A stretch of DNA of 64,000 nucleotides, from positions 186,001 through 250,000 of the forward strand of contig NZ_RZHF01000016.1 of NCBI RefSeq assembly GCF_003990185.1, given 5' to 3'. Below the pieces are notes generated by a model. It was not told the DNA's origin. It saw only the letters and a list, made by a program, of their open reading frames with translations, and did not search any database. Below, piece by piece: positions 42,261 to 51,584 of the stretch (the first letter of the stretch is position 1; every line of letters starts with the position of its first letter). A program made the position numbers and the translations under genes. The stretch comes from Vreelandella nanhaiensis (GTDB lineage: Bacteria; Pseudomonadota; Gammaproteobacteria; Pseudomonadales; Halomonadaceae).

Positions 42261-42692
42261 TTAAGATGATAGCGGCATGATAAGCCCATGACGCACATAC
42301 CAAACGTGTTCAGCACACTCAGCAGCATCCTGGCTAAACCAACCATTCAAATCACGCAGGCGGCGCTTTTGGTGTTCCATGGGTACGATGCCCCGGCCGA
42401 TATCGTTAATGATAATGACCAATGCTACTTGCTGTGCATTGGCTGAGAAACGAAGCTCGTTTAAGTCGTCGCACCAATGCGCTCGCCAGCCATCGCTGCC
42501 TGCGTCAGACTCTATGGATGCCGACAACCAATCCAGTACACCGTGAATAATGAACGGTGTGCCGGGCAACATAACGTCGATACACTCCCGTAAGCGTTGT
42601 CCAGGTGCCAAGCGCCACCATACCGCACTGGGAAACCGCGTTTTTACGATGGTTCGCTTACCGGCACAGGCACCGCCGATGAACAGTTGCAT
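42261..42692 (-). CDS. Short CobU-like P-loop protein
   Basis: About 143 residues. LFIGGACAGKRTIVK (P-loop GGACAGKRT at residues 6-14) and the C-terminal IINDIGRGIVPMEHQKRRLRDLNGWFSQDAAECAEHVWYV match the ends of CobU, but the central region with the guanylylated histidine is different and shorter (CobU is about 178). A complete cobU is two genes away. An AAGGAG site lies 7 bases before the ATG at 42692. It overlaps the end of cobC. It may be a degenerate duplicate or a separate kinase. Confidence 0.7.
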   Translation of the reverse strand: MQLFIGGACAGKRTIVKTRFPSAVWWRLAPGQRLRECIDVMLPGTPFIIHGVLDWLSASIESDAGSDGWRAHWCDDLNELRFSANAQQVALVIIINDIGRGIVPMEHQKRRLRDLNGWFSQDAAECAEHVWYVRHGLIMPLSS

Positions 42693-43297
42693 AGCCATTC
42701 TCCTTTACCACTTACGCCTGCTTGATGCGTCAGTTGCCAGCGTCTTCCCTGGGCTTGAAGCACCGCGCCTTCCCAGAAGTCGATGGTTTCAAAACGTCGA
42801 CGCAGTTCACGAATAACGCCGCCGTGGGTAATTACCAGAATTTTCCGGTACCCCTGTTTTCGAGCATCAATGGCCATATCAGAAAGCCACGCCTCCAGGC
42901 GGGTGCGCAGCTGGGCGGCTGACTCGCCGCCGGGAATCTGCAACTCACCAACGCTATCCACCCAGGCGCGGTAATGAGGCAAGTCTTTCAATTCGTCGTA
43001 AACCTTGCCTTCATACTCGCCAAAATTGAGTTCACGCAGGCGCGGCTCCAGATGGTGCGGCATGCCTGGCTTGGCAGCCTGAATCCACTCCAGAGTTTGC
43101 TGACAGCGCTTGAGGTCACTTGAATAGATGGCGTCAAAGCGCTCGCTAATCAACGCGTCCTTGAGCGCCAAAAGGCCTTCTTCGGCGTCAGGGAACAGCA
43201 GCGGTATATCATGCTGGCCTTGATAGCGGCGCTCTAGATTCCAGGCGGTGATGCCATGGCGAACCACCACCAGCTCAACATTAATCCCATCAGCCAT
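42644..43297 (-). CDS. cobC: Alpha-ribazole-5'-phosphate phosphatase-like histidine phosphatase CobC
   Basis: A 217-residue phosphoglycerate mutase-like protein: LVVVRHGITAWNLERRYQGQ contains the catalytic RHG, IYSSDLKRCQQT the second arginine motif, and VITHGGVIREL the late histidine. It removes the phosphate from alpha-ribazole phosphate or from adenosylcobalamin phosphate. A GGAGGAG site confirms the ATG at 43297, although this lies 64 bases inside the end of cobS, an unusually long overlap. The C-terminal tail extends into the CobU-like gene. Confidence 0.87.
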   Translation of the reverse strand: MADGINVELVVVRHGITAWNLERRYQGQHDIPLLFPDAEEGLLALKDALISERFDAIYSSDLKRCQQTLEWIQAAKPGMPHHLEPRLRELNFGEYEGKVYDELKDLPHYRAWVDSVGELQIPGGESAAQLRTRLEAWLSDMAIDARKQGYRKILVITHGGVIRELRRRFETIDFWEGAVLQAQGRRWQLTHQAGVSGKGEWLCNCSSAVPVPVSEPS

Positions 43298-44004
43298 AGT
43301 TCTCCTCCTTCAATGGTTGCCCCCACCATATCACCATTAATGCCCTGAAATAATGTCATTAATGCCCACCGGCTAGCCCCCACGAAGACGGCAATTGCCA
43401 CCAGCGCCAACGTCAGGCCCGGCCAGAAAAAAGCAAGCAACAGCATAGGTGCCAGCGCCAGCACCACATCCCTTGGGCCAAGTGACTGCTTCCAAGACCA
43501 CGCCATGCCTTTTTGCTGAGCGCAGGGAGTCAAAACCAGCAATGCCGCCCCGCCCCAGCGGGCCAAACTGGGTAGCACGGCCAGCCACCAGAGCGGGGCG
43601 TGGTAGTGAAGCAGCGCCCACAGAAAAACCCCTTTCCAGGCCAACAGGAAAAACAGCGCCAGTATGCCGAAGCTGCCAACCTGAGGGTCTTTCATGATCT
43701 CCCAACGGCGCACCAGTGGCTGGTTGCTGCCCAATGCATCGGCCAAGTCCATCACACCATCCAGATGTAGGCCGCCGCTCATGGCTACCCACAGGCTAAG
43801 TAGTGCAAGTGCGGCAATCGGGGTGGGTGCGTTTTGCATTAACAGCGCCAGCAGTGACAGCAAGCCACCCAACAAAAGCCCAACAAGCGGATAGGCGCGG
43901 ATAGCCCAACGGCGGGTTTTGGGTGTCCAGGGGCAGCCTATGGGTACCGGTAAACGGGTTAGAAATTGCAGCGCTAGAACGCCACCGTAAAGCACACTCT
44001 TCAC
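43234..44004 (-). CDS. cobS: Adenosylcobinamide-GDP ribazoletransferase CobS
   Basis: A 256-residue membrane protein with about six helices. ALQFLTRLPVPIG opens the protein, and GGLHLDGVMDLADALGS is the Asp-rich Mg2+ site. It joins adenosylcobinamide-GDP to alpha-ribazole. Its 5' end overlaps cobU by 4 bases and its 3' end overlaps cobC by 64 bases, consistent with a tightly packed nucleotide-loop operon. Confidence 0.92.
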   Translation of the reverse strand: MKSVLYGGVLALQFLTRLPVPIGCPWTPKTRRWAIRAYPLVGLLLGGLLSLLALLMQNAPTPIAALALLSLWVAMSGGLHLDGVMDLADALGSNQPLVRRWEIMKDPQVGSFGILALFFLLAWKGVFLWALLHYHAPLWWLAVLPSLARWGGAALLVLTPCAQQKGMAWSWKQSLGPRDVVLALAPMLLLAFFWPGLTLALVAIAVFVGASRWALMTLFQGINGDMVGATIEGGELWLMGLMLSWWWFAMASPPGI

Positions 44005-44537
44005 TGAGAACCGTCCTTAGGCTTCCACTCAACCGCTTGCCCGGCCACGACTTCAAGTACTGAGTCCGCCTCGACCGCTAACCAGCAATGCAGTGACTGT
44101 AAAAAGGTCAGGTACTGCCAAACCTCTTTATTGCGTGGGAGCAGGTCTTCATTAAGGTCGTTGGAAACCAGCACCAAGTGTATGCCGCGTGAACGTGCAT
44201 CTTGAACGCTTTTTGCTAAAAGCGCCTTGCCCTGGGAGTCGGTTAATCCACTGGAGTAACGAGCCTGGCTTGCCCAAAGGGTCAAACAATCCAGCAGCAC
44301 AGCAGCGCCGTTTGGCACTCTCGCAACAGCCTGATCAATCGCAACCGGTGCCTCAATGGTGATCCACTGGGTATTCCGGGCGCGTTGATGGCGTGCCACT
44401 CGGGCAGCCATTTCAGTGTCATAAACCTCTGCAGTGGCAATGTAATAGCAGTTACCGCCGTTGGCCGCCTTTATGACGTGCTGCTCAGCCACCTCGCTTT
44501 TCCCAGAGCGGGCACCGCCACTAACAAAGACAATCAT
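44001..44537 (-). CDS. cobU: Bifunctional adenosylcobinamide kinase/guanylyltransferase CobU
   Basis: A 178-residue protein with the CobU P-loop VSGGARSGKSEVAEQ, the guanylyl-accepting histidine in RVARHQRARN and the late GQAVEWKP end. It phosphorylates adenosylcobinamide and then loads GMP. It overlaps cobD by 17 bases and cobS by 4. It is the canonical copy, in contrast to the shorter CobU-like protein at 42261-42692. Confidence 0.92.
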   Translation of the reverse strand: MIVFVSGGARSGKSEVAEQHVIKAANGGNCYYIATAEVYDTEMAARVARHQRARNTQWITIEAPVAIDQAVARVPNGAAVLLDCLTLWASQARYSSGLTDSQGKALLAKSVQDARSRGIHLVLVSNDLNEDLLPRNKEVWQYLTFLQSLHCWLAVEADSVLEVVAGQAVEWKPKDGSQ

Positions 44538-45645
44538 TGAATACCTTCAAGAGTCGATGATTGGCCTGGGCATCGCGCAGCGCAATACGTAGCCAACCGC
44601 CATCAAGGCCAGAAAAATTCTGGGTATGGCGAACCAGCATGCCGCGTTGTAACAGCCGTTCAAAAAGCACGTTACTGTCAAGCCCGCCCTCACGCAAAGC
44701 ATTATTAGGCCGAACCAGAAAAAAGTTGGTCGTGCTAGGCACTACCTCCAGCCCCTTTGCCCTCAGTGCTATCGCCATGCGAGGATGCTCAATTTCAAGC
44801 CAGGTACGGGTTCGCTCGGCAAATGCCTGGTCGGCGAGTAGCGGCGCCACCAGCTCAGCCGCCATCTGATTAACACTCCAGGGGGGCTGACGCGCTCCCA
44901 ACGAGCGGATGAGCGGCGCGCTTGCCAGCACGTAGCCCAACCGTAATCCTGGAAGAGTAAAAAATTTGGTCATTGAGCGCAGCAGCAGCATATGCGGATG
45001 ATCTACCAACAGCGGCGTGAGCGAGGCCGCTTCACCCCGCCCTACCGTCATATCGATAAATGCTTCATCGACCACTACCCGGCAGTTGATAGCTGCCGTA
45101 CGCGCCAGGAGCGCCTGCATGTCATCAAATGAAATCAGCGTGGCGGTCGGGTTATTGGGCCGACACAGGAATACCACATCAATGCCCTCAAGGGCCGCCA
45201 CGAAAGCATCAAGATCAAGTGCAAAGGCGGGCGCTGGCAAGGTAATGGATGTGACCGGCATCTGGTAGGCGTGGCAGGCCCGTGCGTACTCCCCAAAACT
45301 GGGTGCAAGTACACCCGCTTTTTGCCCTGCGTGAAGGGAGGCTGCCAGAAAAATGGCCTCAGCCCCGCCGTTGGTGAGAAGAACTTGCTCGACAGCTACC
45401 CTGTGATAAGCCGCAATGGCTTCGCGGGCGGCGCCGTAGTCCGGCGCGGGATAGTGCTTTAAGGCTAATAGCTGGCTACTTAATGCCTCAGCTACCCATT
45501 CGGGCGGGCCGAGGGGGTTCAGGTTGGCACTAAAATCCTCTAGTGGATAATCTGGCGGCAGTCCAAAGCGCTGCAAAAGTGCCGCTGACTGGCCGCCATG
45601 ACTTGGCCATGAGGGCGTGCTTAGCATAGACAGTTGGTGACTCAC
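44521..45645 (-). CDS. cobD: Threonine-phosphate decarboxylase CobD (CobC in P. denitrificans naming)
   Basis: A 374-residue PLP-dependent fold-type I enzyme similar to histidinol-phosphate aminotransferase. LLTNGGAEAIFLAASL is the cofactor phosphate loop, CRPNNPTATLISFDD the nucleotide-like loop, VVDEAFIDM the aspartate motif, and LLRSMTKFFTLPGLRLGY holds the Schiff-base lysine. It makes aminopropanol phosphate for the corrin side chain. It overlaps cobU and cbiB. Confidence 0.9.
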   Translation of the reverse strand: MSHQLSMLSTPSWPSHGGQSAALLQRFGLPPDYPLEDFSANLNPLGPPEWVAEALSSQLLALKHYPAPDYGAAREAIAAYHRVAVEQVLLTNGGAEAIFLAASLHAGQKAGVLAPSFGEYARACHAYQMPVTSITLPAPAFALDLDAFVAALEGIDVVFLCRPNNPTATLISFDDMQALLARTAAINCRVVVDEAFIDMTVGRGEAASLTPLLVDHPHMLLLRSMTKFFTLPGLRLGYVLASAPLIRSLGARQPPWSVNQMAAELVAPLLADQAFAERTRTWLEIEHPRMAIALRAKGLEVVPSTTNFFLVRPNNALREGGLDSNVLFERLLQRGMLVRHTQNFSGLDGGWLRIALRDAQANHRLLKVFNDCLC

Positions 45646-46607
45646 GTTAACAACACCCAGATTACCCCCATCAATCCCGTAAACAGCAGCCAGCCCATAT
45701 GCATCAATGAAATGGTGGCTCCAATATGCGCCACGCCCAGCGGCTCGAAAGGTTCGCCCAGCGTAGCACGACGGGAAATAACGCCTTGATAGGTATTAAC
45801 ACCACCCAGCTGTACCCCAAGCAAGCGCGCTACCATGGTCTCTGGCCAGCCTGCATTGGGGCTTGGGTGGCGCGGCGCCTCATGGCAGGTGGCCCGTAAC
45901 GCGCCGCGCCAGCGCAGCGGTCTATTGCCCATCGTCGCTAAAATGACACCGCCTATCCACAGGCACAGCGCGGTCAACCTGGCAGGTAGCCAGTTGGCAA
46001 TATCGTCCAATTTAGCCGAGGCAAAGCCGAAGTCTTTATATCGCTCATTCCGGTAACCCACCATGGAATCAAGCGTGTTGGTCGCCTTGTAAGCCAGCGC
46101 CAGCGGCGCGCCTCCCACTACTGCAAAAAACAGTGGCGCCGTGATTCCATCCACCGTGTTTTCCGCCACGGTTTCCACCGTACCACGAGTAATTTCCGCC
46201 TCATCAAGCTCTGCCGTATCGCGCCCCACTATCATGGAAAGTGCCCGCCGCGCGCCCGGCAGATCGCCTTGCATAAGCGGCGCTGCCACGGCGCGACCTG
46301 CATCCGCTAATCCTTTAATGGCTAGCGTGGAGGCCAGAAGCCAAAGCTCAGCAGCTATCCCAAGCCAGGGGTGAATGGCGGCCAATAGTACAAGCGCTGC
46401 CCAGCTTATTCCCCATACGCTCATAACTACCGTTGCGGTAAGTAAAAAACCGCGCCGCTTCCGCTGCGTTGAAGATCCATGATTCCAGCGCTTTTCCAAA
46501 AAGCTGATTATGCGGCCGATGAAAACGACCGGGTGAGGTAACGAACGCGGATCGCCTATCAGTAAATCCAGCCCGATAGCGAGCGTGATAAGCAGCATGA
46601 AGGTCAC
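45642..46607 (-). CDS. cbiB: Adenosylcobinamide-phosphate synthase CbiB (CobD in P. denitrificans)
   Basis: A 321-residue integral membrane protein: LLIGDPRSLPHPVVFIGRII opens it, GRDTAELDEAEITRGTVETVAENTVD-type text (RDTAELDEAEITRGTVETVA) is the family signature, and MVGYRNERYKDFGFASAKLDD follows. It attaches aminopropanol (phosphate) to cobyric acid. Four-base overlaps on both sides tie it to cobT and cobD. Confidence 0.93.
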   Translation of the reverse strand: MTFMLLITLAIGLDLLIGDPRSLPHPVVFIGRIISFLEKRWNHGSSTQRKRRGFLLTATVVMSVWGISWAALVLLAAIHPWLGIAAELWLLASTLAIKGLADAGRAVAAPLMQGDLPGARRALSMIVGRDTAELDEAEITRGTVETVAENTVDGITAPLFFAVVGGAPLALAYKATNTLDSMVGYRNERYKDFGFASAKLDDIANWLPARLTALCLWIGGVILATMGNRPLRWRGALRATCHEAPRHPSPNAGWPETMVARLLGVQLGGVNTYQGVISRRATLGEPFEPLGVAHIGATISLMHMGWLLFTGLMGVIWVLLT

Positions 46608-47650
46608 GGCGCTTTGTCCGCGATACCTGCCGAGGCGAATGTCGCCATTTCTGCCATCATGGCGTTAGCAGCTTGAAGCAATGGAAATGCCAGCGCGGCA
46701 CCGCTGCCCTCACCCAGACGCATGCCCAAAGCAAGCAGCGGTTTTGCCTCAAGCGCCTCTAGCGCCACGCCGTGCCCGGGCTCCTCAGAACGGTGGCCAA
46801 AAACAAGATAACCACGCACGGCGGGGCAAATCCGGCAGGCGGTGAGTGCCGCAACGGTCGCAATAAAACCATCCACAACGGCAGGCAAACGATAAGCGGC
46901 CGCGGCGAGATAGGCACCGGCCATGGCGGCAATTTCCAGCCCGCCCAAGGCAGCCAGTACGCTTAATGGCTTATCGGCTTCATAATCGCGCGCCGCTAGC
47001 GCTCGCTCAATGACACTGACTTTATGGGTTTGCTGTTGACTATTAAGCCCTGTGCCTGCACCCACAACCTCTTCAACTGCCGTGCCGGTAAAAGCCGCCA
47101 GCATGGCGCTGCTAGCCGTGGTGTTGGCGATCCCCATTTCGCCTATGATGACACTGCGACACCCTGCTTTTCGCGCCCGCTCAACGGCACGAATACCCGC
47201 TTCAATCGCGGCCTGGGCCTCTTCTGGATACATGGCGTTTTCAGTAGCGATATTACCTGAGGCGCGACGAGTCTTGTCGACGATCACTCCTGGCGCTTCA
47301 ACATCGCTGACCACGCCCACATCCACCACTTCCAGATGCGCATTAATCTGGCGAGCAAATACATTGATGGCTGCCCCACCATGGGCGAAGTTAGCCACCA
47401 TCTGTGCCGTAACCGCCTGAGGAAAGGCGGAAACGCCTTCGGCCGCCACGCCGTGGTCAGCGGCAAATACCACTACCCCAGGCGGCGTTATAGAGGACGC
47501 AAGCTCTCCGCTGATCTCGCTTAGCTGGATCGCCAGCTGCTCCAGCATCCCCAAGCTTCCGGGTGGTTTGGTCAGCGTGTCCAGATAAGCTCTTGCCCTA
47601 TCGCCAGATGCAGAATCGACAGGTTTTATCTGGGCAATAAGGGCATGCAT
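46604..47650 (-). CDS. cobT: Nicotinate-nucleotide--dimethylbenzimidazole phosphoribosyltransferase CobT
   Basis: A 348-residue enzyme: LTKPPGSLGMLEQLAIQL at the start, VVVFAADHGVAAEGVSAFPQAVT, GEMGIANTTASSAMLAA and GSGAALAFPLLQAANAMMAEMATF at the end. It makes alpha-ribazole phosphate, the lower ligand. As the first gene of the leftward nucleotide-loop operon it has a GGAG site 6 bases before the ATG. An ATAACA-AA-TGTTAT dyad (47701-47714) lies about 50 bases upstream. Confidence 0.93.
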   Translation of the reverse strand: MHALIAQIKPVDSASGDRARAYLDTLTKPPGSLGMLEQLAIQLSEISGELASSITPPGVVVFAADHGVAAEGVSAFPQAVTAQMVANFAHGGAAINVFARQINAHLEVVDVGVVSDVEAPGVIVDKTRRASGNIATENAMYPEEAQAAIEAGIRAVERARKAGCRSVIIGEMGIANTTASSAMLAAFTGTAVEEVVGAGTGLNSQQQTHKVSVIERALAARDYEADKPLSVLAALGGLEIAAMAGAYLAAAAYRLPAVVDGFIATVAALTACRICPAVRGYLVFGHRSEEPGHGVALEALEAKPLLALGMRLGEGSGAALAFPLLQAANAMMAEMATFASAGIADKAP

Positions 47651-47700
47651 AACGAGCTCCAGCGCGGGGTAATGTGAAACAAAGAATCAAAATTAAAATA

Positions 47701-47714
47701 ATAACAAATGTTAT
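47701..47714. promoter_or_regulatory. Inverted repeat in the cobT promoter region
   Basis: ATAACA and TGTTAT pair around a 2-base centre, 51 bases before the cobT ATG. The position suits an operator or a -10 element (its AT-rich arms). No regulator is known; it is noted only as a candidate site. Confidence 0.25.
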
Positions 47715-47759
47715 ATCTTTATGACTGCCCTTTCAGGCGCAGTAATACAGTTTTTTCTG

Positions 47760-47978
47760 TTAACCGGAAGACGCTTGCGTTTGCGTGGGCATATTGACTT
47801 GCCCCCTACCTCCTAACGCTTTAAATAACGTGGCGGCCGCTGCCAAACGCTCTCGCAGCACATCCGCACGGTCGAGTTCGGCCGAAAGCAGCGAGCGCTC
47901 GACGTCAAGACGCTCCATATTGCCATCTTGGATTATACTAAGCTGTTTAAGCGAGCAGTTTACTTGCTTCATACTCAC
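47760..47978 (-). pseudogene. C-terminal fragment of a TolC-family outer membrane efflux protein
   Basis: Seventy-two codons encode ERSLLSAELDRADVLRERLAAAATLFKALGG followed by a Gln/Thr-rich tail. The last helix and LFKALGG are the common end of RND-type outer membrane factors (typically ...LxxALGGGW). The rest of the about 450-residue gene is absent and a normal start is missing, so this is a remnant left between cobT and edd. Confidence 0.6.
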
Positions 47979-48080
47979 CTTTACCTAGCCTGGTTTTATT
48001 AGCAATCGCTATATTGGTAGTAATAAAACCAAACAAATAACCTATTATATTTTTTATTTACTTAAAGCCGCTTAAAAATA

Positions 48081-48095
48081 TGTAAAATAACTACA
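48081..48095. promoter_or_regulatory. HexR-like operator upstream of edd
   Basis: TGTAAAATAACTACA fits the TGTA-N7-TACA form of HexR sites. It is 35 bases before the edd start, where bound HexR would repress until KDPG releases it. The same form occurs before zwf (63236-63250). hexR itself is not in the window. Confidence 0.7.
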
Positions 48096-48129
48096 CATTT
48101 CGTGCCGTTTCTATCATGCAGAGGTCCTT

Positions 48130-50022
48130 ATGCCGAGCCCAGCACCTGCTACGTTACATACCACCGTTGCCCAGGTTACCCAGCGTATCCGCGAGCGCTC
48201 CCGGCACCGGCGGGCGCTTTATGAAGCCCACATGGCCGACCAGCATAAACAGGGCGTGCATCGTGGCGAGCTCTCCTGCGGAAACTTGGCTCACGGCTTT
48301 GCCGGTTGTGACGTGCCTACCGACAAAGACCGCCTCAAGCTTACCAACAGCGCCAACCTGGGCATCGTCTCGTCATATAACGACATGCTTTCTGCCCACC
48401 GGCCTTATGAAGACTATCCCGCCATTATCAAGGAAGCGGCTCGCGGCATGGGCTCGACCGCCCAGTTTGCCGGTGGCGTTCCGGCCATGTGCGACGGCGT
48501 GACCCAGGGCCAGCCCGGCATGGAACTGTCGCTTTTCTCTCGGGATGTTATTGCTATGGCAACCGCGGTGGCGCTTTCCCACAACATGTTTGATGCCACG
48601 CTGTATCTGGGGATTTGCGACAAGATCGTACCGGGGCTGTTCATCGGCGCGGCACGCTTTGGCCATCTACCCGCCATGTTCGTGCCCGGCGGCCCAATGA
48701 CCACCGGCCTGCCCAACGATGAAAAAGCCCGCGTTCGCCAGCTTTACGCCGAAGGCAAAGTGGGCCGAGACGAACTTCTGGAGTCCGAGTCCCAGTCGTA
48801 TCACAGCCCTGGCACCTGCACGTTTTACGGCACCGCTAACTCCAACCAGCTAATGATGGAAATGATGGGCCTGCATTTACCGGGCGCGTCGTTTGTTAAC
48901 CCTGGTACGCCCTTGCGCGAAGCGCTCACCCGCTATGCTACCGAACAGGCCGTTCGCAATACCGAACAAAGCGGCAACTACCGCCCGTTCTACAAGCAGA
49001 TTGACGAGCGCGCCATCGTCAACGCCATGGTCGGCTTGCTGGCTTCTGGTGGGTCTACCAATCATACCTTGCACCTGGTTGCCATGGCGGCAGCGGCGGG
49101 TATCACTATCAACTGGGATGATTTCACCGAGCTTTCTGCCGTGGTGCCCAGCATGACCCGTATCTACCCCAACGGCCAGGCTGACGTGAACCACTTCCAG
49201 GCGGCTGGCGGCATGAGCCTGCTGATTCGCGAACTGCTTCAAGCCGGGCTTATTCATGCCGACATTCCTACCGTATTCGGCACCGACATGACCGCCTACA
49301 CCCAGGAGCCATTCCTTGAAGACGGCAAGCTCACCTGGCGTGAAGGTCCTGAATCAAGCCATGACCCAGAGGTACTTCGCCCGGTCAGCAATCCCTTCTC
49401 GCCGACCGGCGGGCTTACCGTGCTGGATGGCAATCTGGGCCGTGGCGTGATTAAAATTTCCGCCGTCAAGCAGGCGCACCGCATTGTTGAGGCGCCCGTT
49501 CAGCTGTTTGACGACCAGAACCAGGTAAAAGCGGCATTTGAATCCGGCCAGCTGGATCGCGATGTCATCGTGGTGGTACGCTTTCAAGGCCCCAAAGCCA
49601 ACGGTATGCCCGAGCTTCACAAGCTCACGCCGTTTTTAGGCGTGCTGCAAGACCGCGGCTTTAAAGTTGCCCTGGTTACTGATGGCCGAATGTCCGGCGC
49701 TTCCGGCAAGGTGCCCTCCGCCATTCACGTGACGCCCGAAGCGGTTGACCGGGGGCCGCTCGCAAAGCTTCAGGACGGCGATATCGTGCGCCTGGACGCC
49801 GAAACCGGCGAGCTTAACGTACTGGTGGATGCGGCCACCCTGGCTGCCCGTCCCTTTGCCCAGGTCAATCTCGAACACAATCACTTTGGCATGGGTCGCG
49901 AGCTGTTTGGCGGCTTCCGCCATCTGGCAACCAGGGCCGAAGAAGGTGCGGGCGTGTTTGGCGGTTTTGAAGCCGATGTCCTGTCTCGGGAACTGGAAAA
50001 GATCGAGCAGGAGGATCAATGA
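48130..50022 (+). CDS. edd: 6-phosphogluconate dehydratase Edd
   Basis: A 630-residue IlvD/Edd family dehydratase. [59 protein letters not shown] and [19 protein letters not shown] hold the Fe-S cysteines and substrate residues, and [19 protein letters not shown] is the C-terminal signature. It converts 6-phosphogluconate to KDPG. An AGAGG site lies 5 bases before the ATG. It overlaps glk by 4 bases (ATGA) and has a HexR-like site upstream. Confidence 0.95.
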   Translation: MPSPAPATLHTTVAQVTQRIRERSRHRRALYEAHMADQHKQGVHRGELSCGNLAHGFAGCDVPTDKDRLKLTNSANLGIVSSYNDMLSAHRPYEDYPAIIKEAARGMGSTAQFAGGVPAMCDGVTQGQPGMELSLFSRDVIAMATAVALSHNMFDATLYLGICDKIVPGLFIGAARFGHLPAMFVPGGPMTTGLPNDEKARVRQLYAEGKVGRDELLESESQSYHSPGTCTFYGTANSNQLMMEMMGLHLPGASFVNPGTPLREALTRYATEQAVRNTEQSGNYRPFYKQIDERAIVNAMVGLLASGGSTNHTLHLVAMAAAAGITINWDDFTELSAVVPSMTRIYPNGQADVNHFQAAGGMSLLIRELLQAGLIHADIPTVFGTDMTAYTQEPFLEDGKLTWREGPESSHDPEVLRPVSNPFSPTGGLTVLDGNLGRGVIKISAVKQAHRIVEAPVQLFDDQNQVKAAFESGQLDRDVIVVVRFQGPKANGMPELHKLTPFLGVLQDRGFKVALVTDGRMSGASGKVPSAIHVTPEAVDRGPLAKLQDGDIVRLDAETGELNVLVDAATLAARPFAQVNLEHNHFGMGRELFGGFRHLATRAEEGAGVFGGFEADVLSRELEKIEQEDQ

Positions 50023-50987
50023 GCCGACCGGCCCTCATTGGGGATATCGGAGGCACCAATGCCCGCTTTGCCCTGGTAACCCCAGGGCAAACGTCGCCTC
50101 AGGATATTCTTAGCCTGCCCTGCGCCGACTACCCGGGCGTGGTAGAAGCCGCTCAGGACTACTTGGATCGCGTGGGCGCCACTGGCAGCAACGCGCCTGG
50201 TGAGGCCTGCCTGGCGTTTGCCTGCCCGGTGCATGCCGAGCAGGTCAAGATGACCAATAACCATTGGCAGTTCCTGAAGCATGATGTGCAGCAGGCGCTG
50301 AATCTTTCCCTTTTCAAAGTGATTAACGACTTCACTGCCCAAGCATTAGGCATTCCCCACGTACCCGATCAGGATTTGGTTGCGGTAAAGCCCGGCACCG
50401 CCCAGGCGCATGCGTTGCGCCTGGTGATCGGTCCCGGAACCGGCCTGGGCGTGGCAGGCATTTTCCCTAGCCAGCATGCATGGATACCGCTTCCCACTGA
50501 AGGCGGTCATGTGGCGTTTGCGCCTACCGACGCTCGCGAACGCGAGCTTCTTGATGAATTTCACAAGCACTATTCACGGGTCAGCGTCGAGCGTCTGCTC
50601 TGCGGTCAGGGTATCGTGGATATCTATACCGCCTATTGTGCTCTTGAAGGCGTAGCTCCAGGCTTTACCAGCGCCGCTGAGGTAACTCAGGCTGCCAATC
50701 AGGGTGATACGCTTGCTCGGCGTACGCTGCAACGGTTCTTGAAGATCCTTGGCGATGTCTGCGGCGACACAACACTCAGCATGGGGGCACGTGGCGGGGT
50801 CTATCTTTGCGGTGGAATTATTCCGCGCCTGTTGGACTGGCTACCGAAAAGCGCCCTGTGCGAGGCATTTATCAACAAAGGGCGCATGCATGCCTACAAT
50901 GCCGATATTCCTATCTGGGTGGTTACCCACCCCTGGACAGGCCTTTTAGGGGCTGCCGAAGCACTGCATAACGAGGAAGTGTTCTAG
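50019..50987 (+). CDS. glk: Glucokinase Glk
   Basis: A 322-residue bacterial glucokinase of the Glk (not ROK) type: [15 protein letters not shown] is the phosphate 1 motif, [14 protein letters not shown] holds the catalytic aspartate, [14 protein letters not shown] the phosphate 2 motif, [12 protein letters not shown] the glucose loop and [12 protein letters not shown] the adenosine motif. It feeds glucose-6-phosphate to Zwf. Its stop codon TAG is part of the CTAG duplication of the IS remnant inserted immediately after. Confidence 0.93.
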   Translation: MSRPALIGDIGGTNARFALVTPGQTSPQDILSLPCADYPGVVEAAQDYLDRVGATGSNAPGEACLAFACPVHAEQVKMTNNHWQFLKHDVQQALNLSLFKVINDFTAQALGIPHVPDQDLVAVKPGTAQAHALRLVIGPGTGLGVAGIFPSQHAWIPLPTEGGHVAFAPTDARERELLDEFHKHYSRVSVERLLCGQGIVDIYTAYCALEGVAPGFTSAAEVTQAANQGDTLARRTLQRFLKILGDVCGDTTLSMGARGGVYLCGGIIPRLLDWLPKSALCEAFINKGRMHAYNADIPIWVVTHPWTGLLGAAEALHNEEVF

Positions 50988-51584
50988 GTTCTGTCTGAAC
51001 AGCTGGCCCTCATGCAACGCTCGATACAGGCCTGTGTTACCATGGCTTTGATGCGACTGGCCAGCTTGTCATATCGCGTATTCAGGCGCCGTTTTTCCTT
51101 CAACCAACCGAGCAGGCGCTCAATCCTATTGCATTGAAAGCAAAAGCGAACGGGAAACCCCAGCTATCAAGTAATAAGTGTATTTGGAATTAGCCCGCCG
51201 CGACTGCGCCCGAATGCATGGTCGAAAGGTTCTATCAATTCTCTTTTACCGGCACCACTGGCCGCTCGGGCCGTACGGATGGAGGTCGAATCGGTCATCC
51301 ACGTGTCGAGATACATAAAACCGCCTTCCCGTCGGCGAAGATGTAGGCGCGTCAAGGTTTGAACAAGGGCGCCATTGTTACGCCACTGAGCTCCAAAATA
51401 GAGAATCCAAAGGTATCACTTAATATACGGCGGTCATCGCGCCGAGGACGTCCATGCTCGGCAGTGGAGAAAGATATCCCCGATCATCGCCAGCGCTGGC
51501 CGGAAAGCTCTTAACGGCCCGCCATGACTGTCTCCTGACTGGTGGGCAGGGACAGCTTAGCAACAATGACTTTTCAGACAGAAT
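50988..51584 (-). mobile_element. Degraded IS5-family insertion sequence with CTAG target duplication
   Basis: Imperfect terminal inverted repeats, GTTCTGTCTGAAC on the left and (reversed) ATTCTGTCTGAAAAG on the right, bound 597 bases. CTAG flanks both sides (50984-50987 and 51585-51588), as expected for IS5-type 4-base target duplications. Minus-strand fragments of the transposase remain: RPRRDDRRILSD, YLDTWMTDSTSI with the DDE aspartate, ASGAGKREL, GRSRGGL and RIERLLGWLKEKRRLNTRYDKLA-like text, broken by stops and deletions. It is too short and damaged to be active. Confidence 0.85.

Noticed and set aside
49636..50019. A 127-codon minus-strand frame opposite edd
   Set aside because: It is antisense to the conserved end of Edd and has no ribosome site.
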